From Thalassospiraceae bacterium (lineage in GTDB: Bacteria > Pseudomonadota > Alphaproteobacteria > Rhodospirillales > Magnetovibrionaceae), in the NCBI GenBank assembly GCA_030637845.1, contig DAOWFT010000098.1, positions 1 to 6,080 on the forward strand: a stretch of DNA of 6,080 bases, given 5' to 3'. Within the stretch, counting starts at the first letter, position 1. Each line of letters begins with the position of its first letter. The position numbers and the translations under genes were made by a program. Shown piece by piece: positions 1 to 6,080 of the stretch. The notes under the pieces were generated by a model that saw only the letters and a list, made by a program, of their open reading frames with translations, was not told the origin of the DNA and ran no database searches.

Positions 1-2456
1 CCTTGATGGATGGTAGAATTAACAATGCTATTATTTCACTGGATACCGTGTCGCATTCGGTAGAGTTGGAAGAATTTGTAAAACGGGATAAATTTGAGTC
101 CCTTGCCGAAATATCTATCCAGCGAATGGATGAGTTGAAGGCATTTTTCTGGGTGCCGGTGATAGCCCACAAGAATCGCGCACTTCTTGAAAATGAAAAC
201 TGGAACTCCGGGTTTGGCGGCAAGAGTTTTTTAGATGAATCCGGCAAACCCTTGCCCGTGACCAGCGATCATTTTGTCGAGCACTTGCCATTATTATATG
301 CCGCACCCCTAAAAAATAACCAAACCATTATTGGCCTTGATCTTTCGACTAATGAACAACTGGCCGCGTTGTTTAACCAGGCCCGCGATTATTATAATAT
401 CGTTCCCATTTCGGGAAAGCTGGCAAGTTTTCTGTTGCCAGAGGATACGTCAAACGATGGCCAATTAGTTAACCTGATACATCCAGTTTATAAAAACCCC
501 GATGAAGCCACCGACATTGGTTTGCGGCGGGAAAACATTCGCGGTTTTGTTGTAATGCAGATTGATATTGCCGAAACCCTTAAACAGGCGCTGGCACAAC
601 AAAGATCGCAATATCTAAACATATATATTATCGATGCCGAAGCAAACCCGGGCGAGGAAATTATATATTTTCACAGGGCAAGCGGTGAGCAAGACGCACG
701 CGCGTTACCTTACCAGCAAATTTGGCAACAAAAATTATCAAGCATAAGACCGTTGAGCATTTCCGGCAGACAATGGAAGGTGGTAATGCTGCCAACAGAT
801 AATTTTTATGCGGCCCATCGAAATTCGAGCTCATGGGCTATTTTGGCTATGGGGCTTGTTCTTTCCATCTTTCTTTATAATGCGTTGTTAAATGCCCGCC
901 GTCGCGATTCTGAAGTAAGAGACATAGTAAAAATACGCACAAAAGAGCTGAAAGACAGTGAAATTAGGGTCAGGTCCATCATTGAAAATATTGCCGAAGG
1001 AATAATAACCATTAACACCGGTGGTATTATTGAAACCATAAACCCGGCAGCGGAAAAAATATTTGGCTACGATCATGATGAAATAATCGGATTAAACATT
1101 AATGTACTTATTCCACCCGATGATCGATTTGAACACGATGGCTACATTAATGCTTCAACCCTTAGTGCGCCGCGCATAATAAACAAGAACCGCGATTTAC
1201 TCGGCCTGAGGAAAAATGGACAAATGTTTCCGATGGAACTTAACGTTTCAGCCATGGATTTGGATGGACAACACAAGTTTATCGGAATTATGCACGACAT
1301 TACGGAAAGAAAATTAACCGAAGAAACCCTTCGCAATGCAATGCAGGGCATGGAGCAAAGTGCCGATGCTATTTTTATTACAGATAAGAATGGCAATATT
1401 GAATATGTAAACCAAAAATTTGTCGAATACACCGGATATGAATTTGAAGAAGTTAAAGGAAAAAACCCTCGCATTCTTTCATCCGGCAAAACCCCGAAAG
1501 AAATTTATGCCGATCTTTGGGAAACAATTCTTTCTGGGGATGAGTGGCGCGGTGAAATGCAGGACAAAAGAAAAGACGGAACCGTTATATGGGCATCTGT
1601 CACCATTTCACCGGTTCGCGATGAAAGCGGAAGCATAATGCATTTTGTTTCATCTCATCGCGACATCACTGAACGCAAGAAAACAGAGCAAGTTCTGCGT
1701 GATGCAATGCATCGAACCGAAGTTGCCAACAAGGCAAAAAGCGAACTTATGGCAAATATGAGCCATGAGCTTCGCACCCCGCTTAACGCCATAATAGGAT
1801 TTTCAGATCTGATAATAAACAATACCTTTGGCAAGCTGGAAAATAAGGAATACGCAGATTATATCAACCTGATAAATAATTCGGGCAGGCACTTGCTTGA
1901 TATTATCAATGACATTCTTGACGTTTCCGCAATCGAAGCCGGCCGGTCTGAATTAAGCGAAGGCGTTGTTGAAATGAAAAATGTAATTGAAACAATTACC
2001 AATATAATAAGCCACCGCGCCGAACAGGGAAAAATTTCTATTAGTTCTGAAATAACCGAAGGCTGCCCCGATATCATGGCTGATGAGCGGCGGGTAAAAC
2101 AGATACTGCTTAACCTTGTTTCCAATGCGGTAAAATTCACACGAGAAGATGGCTCGGTTAAAATCAAATATTATATGGATGAGGAAGGTCGCCCGACGCT
2201 AGCTGTAAGCGACACCGGGATCGGCATGACCGATGACGAGCTTTCTCTTGCTCTATCGCAATTTGGTCAGGTTGATGGTGGCCTAAATAGAAAAAATGAA
2301 GGAACCGGGCTGGGGCTTCCCCTGACCATTGGCCTTATTGAATTGCATGACGCAGAAATTAAAATTAACAGCCGCAAGGATGAAGGCACGGAAATAAGTG
2401 TGCATTTTCCCAAGAACAGAATAAGCCGGGAATTAGACGGTCTGTCTAGTATCTAG
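1..2456 (+). CDS. CHASE-PAS-PAS sensor histidine kinase, 5' end outside window
   Basis: Membrane histidine kinase that autophosphorylates on a histidine and passes the phosphate to an unseen response regulator. Residues are numbered from the TTG at position 3. A CHASE sensor domain spans about 15-200 (W50-VP, IGLDL 110-114, HPVY 160-163, RGFV 180-183). One membrane span follows at about 277-298, then a charged linker, PAS1 (320-437), PAS2 (438-559), HisKA with H-box SHELRTP and phospho-acceptor His588, and HATPase_c with N-box N704/N708, G1 box DTGIGM at 737, phenylalanine box QFGQ at 753 and G2 box GTGLGL at 767. All catalytic motifs are intact; there is no receiver domain. PAS1 resembles FixL and PAS2 resembles NifL. 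The frame is open to the left edge. CHASE normally lies between two membrane spans and only the second is visible, so TTG-3 or ATG-6 is unlikely to be the true start. Kinase identity is certain; ligand, cofactors and partner are unknown. Confidence 0.93.
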   Translation, partial: LMDGRINNAIISLDTVSHSVELEEFVKRDKFESLAEISIQRMDELKAFFWVPVIAHKNRALLENENWNSGFGGKSFLDESGKPLPVTSDHFVEHLPLLYAAPLKNNQTIIGLDLSTNEQLAALFNQARDYYNIVPISGKLASFLLPEDTSNDGQLVNLIHPVYKNPDEATDIGLRRENIRGFVVMQIDIAETLKQALAQQRSQYLNIYIIDAEANPGEEIIYFHRASGEQDARALPYQQIWQQKLSSIRPLSISGRQWKVVMLPTDNFYAAHRNSSSWAILAMGLVLSIFLYNALLNARRRDSEVRDIVKIRTKELKDSEIRVRSIIENIAEGIITINTGGIIETINPAAEKIFGYDHDEIIGLNINVLIPPDDRFEHDGYINASTLSAPRIINKNRDLLGLRKNGQMFPMELNVSAMDLDGQHKFIGIMHDITERKLTEETLRNAMQGMEQSADAIFITDKNGNIEYVNQKFVEYTGYEFEEVKGKNPRILSSGKTPKEIYADLWETILSGDEWRGEMQDKRKDGTVIWASVTISPVRDESGSIMHFVSSHRDITERKKTEQVLRDAMHRTEVANKAKSELMANMSHELRTPLNAIIGFSDLIINNTFGKLENKEYADYINLINNSGRHLLDIINDILDVSAIEAGRSELSEGVVEMKNVIETITNIISHRAEQGKISISSEITEGCPDIMADERRVKQILLNLVSNAVKFTREDGSVKIKYYMDEEGRPTLAVSDTGIGMTDDELSLALSQFGQVDGGLNRKNEGTGLGLPLTIGLIELHDAEIKINSRKDEGTEISVHFPKNRISRELDGLSSI
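2453..2456. other. CTAG palindrome supplying both convergent stop codons
   Basis: The four bases CTAG contain TAG on the + strand (2454-2456, end of the kinase gene) and TAG on the - strand (2455-2453, end of gph). The two convergent genes therefore overlap by four bases with no spacer. Any terminator for either transcript has to lie inside the other gene. I see no GC stem followed by a T run in the immediate surroundings. Confidence 0.95.
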
Positions 2457-3154
2457 CGTGCATTCAATTCCTCAATTAATCCCACCAGCGCTGCAGCAAG
2501 CTCATCAAAGTTGTCGATTACCATTTCTGCACCAAGTTCTCTCACCGGCACCTTCGTATAACCGTGGCTCATCAATACTATGGGAATGCCCAGTGCGTGG
2601 GCGGCACTAACATCATTTGCGTTATCGCCAACCATCGCCGATGTTTCCTTGGCCCCACCCATGGCGTCCAATGCCGCTGCCAGATGGCGGGGGTCGGGTT
2701 TTTTGATGCCGGGTATGGTATCGCCGCCAATGACCGCATCAAAATGAACTGCCAGATCGAGCTTTTCCAATATCTCCATGGTTGCACCATAGGGCTTGTT
2801 GGTGCATATGGCGGTTTTGATGCCGCCCGATTTAATCTTTTTTAAAGAGCTGATGGCACCGGGAAAAACCCTGGTAAGCTCAGCCGAGCGTGGCTCGTAA
2901 TCGGCCAAAAAAGCGGCTGCAAATGCGCCAAGTTCGGGCTCGGGCGGAATATCGCCGGTGGCGGCAAAACAACGCTCGACCAGTTTTGGCACCCCGTCAC
3001 CTATCATCATTGCCACTTCTTCAACGCTGGGCTCGCGCCGGCCAAGTGGGCTCAGCATCCGAACCGCGGCGGCGTGCAAATCCGGGGCAGAATCGATCAA
3101 GGTTCCATCAAGGTCAAAAATCAGGGAATTAAATTGGTTGTTGGTGTTGGGCAT
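2453..3154 (-). CDS. gph: HAD-superfamily phosphatase, probable phosphoglycolate phosphatase
   Basis: A 233-residue soluble haloacid-dehalogenase phosphatase, the usual size for Gph. Gph removes phosphate from 2-phosphoglycolate, which arises from DNA-end repair or from oxygenation by Rubisco. HAD motif I is FDLDGTLIDS with nucleophile Asp14 and acid/base Asp16. A helical cap lies at roughly 20-90, motif II is CTNKP (Thr118), motif III is Lys152 in GIKKPDP, and motif IV is GDNAND with Asp177 and Asp181. All Mg2+ and phosphate-binding positions are present. The ATG at 3154-3152 puts motif I close to the N-terminus, as is normal. It has no clear Shine-Dalgarno; a T-rich stretch precedes it. The gene diverges from glmU and converges on the kinase gene, sharing its stop tetranucleotide. 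Family membership is firm. Substrate is inferred from overall resemblance; related HAD enzymes such as pyrophosphatase PpaX or other sugar-phosphate phosphatases look similar. Confidence 0.88.
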   Translation of the reverse strand: MPNTNNQFNSLIFDLDGTLIDSAPDLHAAAVRMLSPLGRREPSVEEVAMMIGDGVPKLVERCFAATGDIPPEPELGAFAAAFLADYEPRSAELTRVFPGAISSLKKIKSGGIKTAICTNKPYGATMEILEKLDLAVHFDAVIGGDTIPGIKKPDPRHLAAALDAMGGAKETSAMVGDNANDVSAAHALGIPIVLMSHGYTKVPVRELGAEMVIDNFDELAAALVGLIEELNAR

Positions 3155-3272
3155 AGGTGAAAAAATCCGTAATAATCTGTGTGTTGGCTGGATTCGCAGC
3201 TTGTGGCAATGTCCCGCCAGCGAATGTATTAGAATGATTTAATGTACCTCTTATTTAGTTGAGCTTGAGCAA
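3155..3272. promoter_or_regulatory. Divergent intergenic region between gph and glmU
   Basis: These 118 bp separate the two start codons and must hold the upstream signals of both genes unless glmU is read from further away. For glmU the best -10-like hexamer is TAGAAT at 3230-3235 (five of six bases match TATAAT), but no good -35 sits 16-18 bp upstream. An alternative weak pair is TTGTGG at 3201-3206 with TGTATT at 3225-3230. No convincing -10/-35 pair was found for gph on the other strand. The region contains no apparent gene, strong hairpin or riboswitch-like structure. Confidence 0.4.
3259..3270 (+). repeat. Tandem TTGAGC repeat / weak RBS before glmU
   Basis: TTGAGC occurs twice head to tail, ending two bases before the glmU ATG. 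The GAG of the first copy (3261-3263) lies nine bases from the start codon, a workable distance for a weak Shine-Dalgarno. The GAG of the second copy (3267-3269) is too close. No stronger purine-rich site is present upstream of glmU. Confidence 0.45.
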
Positions 3273-4643
3273 ATGTCAAAGAAGAAAACCGCCGCCATTA
3301 TATTGGGTGCTGGCATGGGCACGCGGATGAAGTCGCAAAAGCCTAAGGTCATGCACCATATTGGCGGCAGGCCAATGATAAATCATCTTCTGGCAACCCT
3401 GGATGTCATCAAATGCGACCATACGGTTGTGGTGGTTGGCCCGGGTATGGATGATGTGGCGGCCGCGGTATCGCCACACAAGACCGCGGTGCAACAAGAA
3501 CGCCTCGGCACCGCCGATGCGGTTAAGGCCGGGGTTGATGCCCTTGGCCCGTTCAAGGGCAACATTTTAATTCTTTACGGCGATACCCCGTTGATTACCG
3601 AGCAAACCCTCAACGCAATGCTGGCAGAACGTGATGAAAAAAATAATCCTGCCGTGGTGGTTTTGGGTTTCGAGCCGATGGAGCCGGGTGACTATGGCCG
3701 CCTTGTCACCGATGATGAAGATGGTGAGCTGATAAAAATTGTCGAAGCCAGAGAAGCCGCACCGGAAGAGCTAGCCATACCGCTTTGTAATTCAGGCGTT
3801 ATGGTGGTTGATGGCAGCCTGCTTGACGGGCTTCTTTCACGGATTAAAAACGATAACGCCAAGGGCGAATATTATCTTACCGATATAGTCGGCTTGGCCA
3901 GAGAAGACGGATTTAGCGCAAGCGTCGTCGAAGGCGACGAAGAAGAACTTGTCGGCATCAATTCCCGCTATGAACTGGCGCAGGTTGAAACCATTTTACA
4001 AGACAGGTTGCGCGAACGGGCAATGAAGGCCGGGGTCACGCTGGTTGATCCGGCATCGGTTTATTTTAGTTTCGATACTCAAATAGACCCCGACACTATT
4101 GTTGAACCCAATGTTTATTTTGGAACCAACGTTACAATCGGCAGAGGCGCACACATAAAGGCGTTTTCCCATATTGATGGTGCCTACATTGGCAACGGTG
4201 CAAACGTTGGCCCATTTGCCCGCCTTCGTCCCGGGGCCAACATTGGTGATGGGGCCAGGGTCGGCAATTTTGTTGAAATAAAAAATTCCGATGTTGAGCA
4301 GGGCGCCAAGGTAAATCATCTTTCATACGTTGGTGATGCTCGAATTGGCGCAGGTGCCAATATTGGCGCTGGAACCATAACCTGCAATTACGACGGGTTT
4401 ATGAAATCTCATACCGATATCGGTGAGGGGGCGTTTATTGGTTCCAATTCTGCGCTGGTGGCCCCGGTAAAAATTGGTGATGGCGCGGTGATTGGTGCGG
4501 GCAGCACCATAACAAATGATGTTGAGGCTGATGCCCTTGCCCTTGCGCGGCCTGAACAAAAAAATATTAAGGGCGCGGCGGCAAAATTACGCGATAAAAA
4601 ACGCGCCCTCAAAGAAAAGAGCAAGAAAGGCTCGCCTGAATAA
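3273..4643 (+). CDS. glmU: Bifunctional UDP-GlcNAc pyrophosphorylase / glucosamine-1-phosphate acetyltransferase GlmU
   Basis: A 456-residue cytoplasmic enzyme for the last two steps to UDP-GlcNAc: acetyl-CoA-dependent acetylation of glucosamine-1-phosphate, then uridylyl transfer from UTP. The N-terminal nucleotidyltransferase (about 1-232) shows LGAGMGTRM at 11-19, Lys25, QQERLGTA at 74-81, YGDTPL at 102-107 with metal-binding Asp104, and Asn230 in GINSR. The C-terminal half is a left-handed beta-helix of hexapeptide repeats, about 250-425. It keeps the acetyltransferase residues Arg319, Lys337, His349, Asn372-Tyr373 (NYDG) and Lys378, equivalent to E. coli R333, K351, H363, N386-Y387 and K392. 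Numbering against E. coli implies about 17 fewer residues between Asn230 and Arg319, close to one helix coil. The tail is lysine-rich. The start is firm because an in-frame TAA lies at 3240-3242 and no other ATG falls between. glmS follows with no gap, so the two are probably one operon. Confidence 0.98.
   Translation: MSKKKTAAIILGAGMGTRMKSQKPKVMHHIGGRPMINHLLATLDVIKCDHTVVVVGPGMDDVAAAVSPHKTAVQQERLGTADAVKAGVDALGPFKGNILILYGDTPLITEQTLNAMLAERDEKNNPAVVVLGFEPMEPGDYGRLVTDDEDGELIKIVEAREAAPEELAIPLCNSGVMVVDGSLLDGLLSRIKNDNAKGEYYLTDIVGLAREDGFSASVVEGDEEELVGINSRYELAQVETILQDRLRERAMKAGVTLVDPASVYFSFDTQIDPDTIVEPNVYFGTNVTIGRGAHIKAFSHIDGAYIGNGANVGPFARLRPGANIGDGARVGNFVEIKNSDVEQGAKVNHLSYVGDARIGAGANIGAGTITCNYDGFMKSHTDIGEGAFIGSNSALVAPVKIGDGAVIGAGSTITNDVEADALALARPEQKNIKGAAAKLRDKKRALKEKSKKGSPE
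4619..4643 (+). promoter_or_regulatory. Probable glmS ribosome-binding region inside the glmU 3' end
   Basis: The purine-rich run AAGAAAGG at 4623-4630 is the only Shine-Dalgarno-like sequence before the glmS ATG and lies 13 bases from it, which is longer than usual. It is flanked by GAGC (4619-4622) and GCTC (4630-4633), able to form a small 4-bp stem with the purines in the loop. Because the glmU stop and glmS start are adjacent (TAA then ATG), translation re-initiation by terminating ribosomes is an alternative way to start glmS. Confidence 0.4.
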
Positions 4644-6080
4644 ATGTGCGGGATAATTGGCATCATCGGCAAAGGCGAGGTATCCCCCCATCTTATGGAG
4701 GGGCTAAAGCGGCTTGAATATCGCGGTTATGATTCCGCTGGTATCGCCACACTTGTTGGTAGCGCTATTGAGCGCCGCCGGGCCCAAGGCAAGCTGGAAA
4801 ACCTTGTTGGGGTTTTAGCAAGCGAGCCAATTTCAGGCCGGGTCGGTATTGGCCATACCCGCTGGGCGACCCACGGCGTTCCCAATGAAATAAACGCCCA
4901 CCCCCATGCCACCGACAGGGTTGCGGTGGTGCATAACGGCATTATCGAGAACTTTCAGGAACTAAAAAAAGAACTGGAGGGGGCTGGCCACGAATTTGCT
5001 TCCGATACCGACACCGAGGCCATAACCCATCTGGTTGATAGTTTCCTTCAGGGCGGCATGTCACCGCAGGACGCGGTTAAATCGTGCCTATCCCGGCTTG
5101 AGGGTGCGTTTGCGTTGGCAATTATTTTTGCCGGCCATGATGAGCTAATGATCGGTGCACGCCGCGGTAGCCCGCTGGCCATTGGCATTGGCGATGGTGA
5201 AATGTTTTTAGGTTCCGATGCCATTGCCTTGTCGCACCTTACCGCAGATGTGATTTACCTTGAAGACGGTGATTGGGCGCTGCTGACACCGACTAATTCT
5301 GAAATATTTGACGAAGATGGAAACCCCGTCATCCGCCCGGTGCATCATTCAGATACATCCGATGAAGCAGTAGGCAAGGGCGGTTATGAGCATTTCATGC
5401 TCAAGGAAATATATGAACAACCACAGGTAATCGGCGATACCCTGAACGGCATAATAAATCCTGCCGACAGAATGGTGACGTTGCCAGATTTTCCGTTTGA
5501 TTTGGGAAAAATTGAACGCCTGACACTGGTCGCTTGCGGCACGTCTTATTATGCCTGTCAGGTTGCTAGGTATTGGGTCGAAGAATTAGCCGGCATCCCG
5601 GTTGATGTTGATGTGGCCTCGGAATATCGCTATCGCAAGGTGCCCTTTCAGAAAAATGGTGCGGCGGTATTTGTTTCGCAATCCGGCGAAACCGCAGATA
5701 CGCTGGCGGCGCTAAGGTTTGCCAAAAATGGTGGACAAAAAATTGTTTCCGTCGTCAACGTGCATGAAAGCACCATGGCGCGGGAATCGGACACCGCACT
5801 ATTAACCTATGCCGGGCCCGAGGTTGGCGTTGCCTCAACCAAGGCATTTACCACCCAGCTGGTGGTCCTTGCCTGTTTCGCCATAGCCCTTGGCCGTGCC
5901 CGCGGGACGTTGGATGGTAAAAACGAAGCCAAACTGGTGGAAGCGCTGACCGAGGTTCCATCGCGCGCCGCCGAGGTGCTAAACCACGATGAACGCCTCA
6001 GGGAACTGGCCCAAGAAATAGCCAAGGCCAGCGATGTTTTGTATTTGGGACGGGCAACCAGCTTTCCCATTGCGATGGAG
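4644..6080 (+). CDS. glmS: Glutamine--fructose-6-phosphate aminotransferase (isomerizing) GlmS, 3' end outside window
   Basis: GlmS makes glucosamine-6-phosphate from fructose-6-phosphate and glutamine, the first committed step of amino-sugar synthesis. The frame stays open for 479 codons to the right edge; the family is about 600-610 residues, so about 130 C-terminal residues are missing. Met-Cys-Gly starts the protein, leaving the N-terminal nucleophile Cys after Met removal, which fixes the start. Glutaminase motifs are EYRGYDSAG (25-33), HTRWATHG (71-78), HNG (97-99), SDTDTE (120-125) and RRGSPL (173-178). A conserved linker GGYEHFMLKEI begins near 246. The first SIS domain has CGTSYYA (298-304) and the sugar-phosphate loop SQSGETADT (345-353). 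GPEVGVASTKAFTTQ follows from 391, and the second SIS domain begins near residue 450. No frameshift was seen. The gene begins immediately after the glmU stop, so co-transcription is very likely and there is no room for a leader riboswitch or ribozyme. Confidence 0.97.
   Translation, partial: MCGIIGIIGKGEVSPHLMEGLKRLEYRGYDSAGIATLVGSAIERRRAQGKLENLVGVLASEPISGRVGIGHTRWATHGVPNEINAHPHATDRVAVVHNGIIENFQELKKELEGAGHEFASDTDTEAITHLVDSFLQGGMSPQDAVKSCLSRLEGAFALAIIFAGHDELMIGARRGSPLAIGIGDGEMFLGSDAIALSHLTADVIYLEDGDWALLTPTNSEIFDEDGNPVIRPVHHSDTSDEAVGKGGYEHFMLKEIYEQPQVIGDTLNGIINPADRMVTLPDFPFDLGKIERLTLVACGTSYYACQVARYWVEELAGIPVDVDVASEYRYRKVPFQKNGAAVFVSQSGETADTLAALRFAKNGGQKIVSVVNVHESTMARESDTALLTYAGPEVGVASTKAFTTQLVVLACFAIALGRARGTLDGKNEAKLVEALTEVPSRAAEVLNHDERLRELAQEIAKASDVLYLGRATSFPIAME

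Noticed and set aside
1142..2167. Open frames inside the kinase gene, minus 1142-1489 and 1859-2167, and plus 1420-1638 in another frame
   Set aside because: They lie within well-conserved PAS and kinase domains in the wrong frame and show no family features.
2380..2456. A C-terminal receiver domain making the kinase a hybrid
   Set aside because: The protein ends about 12 residues after the last HATPase_c strand; no phospho-acceptor Asp domain follows.
2564..3242. Plus-strand open frames at 2564-2845, 2890-3132 and 2958-3242
   Set aside because: They lie antisense to gph, give low-complexity Arg/Cys-rich peptides without recognisable motifs, and gph has all HAD motifs.
4600..4650. A glmS ribozyme or other leader riboswitch controlling glmS
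   Set aside because: glmS starts on the base after the glmU stop codon, so there is no leader; the preceding bases are coding. The ribozyme is also a Gram-positive-type feature.
3996..4672. Minus-strand open frames opposite the glmU beta-helix (3996-4319, 4132-4326, 4323-4559, 4409-4672)
   Set aside because: They mirror the repetitive hexapeptide coding sequence; their pseudo-repeats are explained by the repeats of GlmU on the other strand.
4727..6070. Minus-strand open frames 4727-4942 and 5807-6070
   Set aside because: They are antisense to an intact glmS whose glutaminase and SIS motifs read through without a frameshift.
1..6080. Search for tRNA, rRNA, CRISPR repeats, insertion sequences, phage or defence genes
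   Set aside because: The coding density is filled by four recognisable chromosomal genes and the only intergenic gap is 118 bp; no such element was seen.

Overview
The window reads as ordinary chromosomal DNA from a Gram-negative alphaproteobacterium, possibly a marine or free-living Rhodospirillales-like lineage. Three things point that way: the style of the histidine-kinase H-box region, a GlmU that lacks about one left-handed-helix coil compared with the E. coli protein as I remember it, and the arrangement of gph divergent from glmU-glmS. The order-level placement is inference from protein style only. Base composition is moderate, with the kinase gene visibly richer in A/T than glmU and glmS.

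Layout. Positions 1-2456 (+) hold the 3' part of a large membrane sensor histidine kinase: an extracytoplasmic CHASE domain, one membrane span, two PAS domains, HisKA and HATPase_c. Its N-terminus lies upstream of the window. Positions 2453-3154 (-) hold a convergent HAD-family phosphatase, most like phosphoglycolate phosphatase (gph). The two genes share the palindrome CTAG, which supplies both stop codons. Positions 3155-3272 are a 118-bp divergent intergenic region that must carry the start signals for gph and for the glm operon. Positions 3273-4643 (+) are glmU, complete. Positions 4644-6080 (+) are glmS, starting on the base after the glmU stop codon and running off the right edge with about four fifths of the protein present.

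How they work together. GlmS makes glucosamine-6-phosphate from fructose-6-phosphate and glutamine. GlmU acetylates glucosamine-1-phosphate and uridylylates the product to UDP-GlcNAc, the precursor of peptidoglycan and lipid A. The intermediate GlmM step is not encoded here. Gph is a housekeeping phosphatase with no clear link to this pathway beyond position. The kinase is an unrelated neighbour with no response regulator in view.

I found no mobile element, CRISPR array, RNA gene or defence system, and no previously undescribed system. The most interesting observation is that the first PAS domain of the kinase keeps the sequence pattern of the FixL heme pocket (His378 and Arg397, visible numbering) and the second resembles the flavin PAS of NifL. 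Together with CHASE this suggests a multi-input gas or redox sensor. Binding of either cofactor is unproven.
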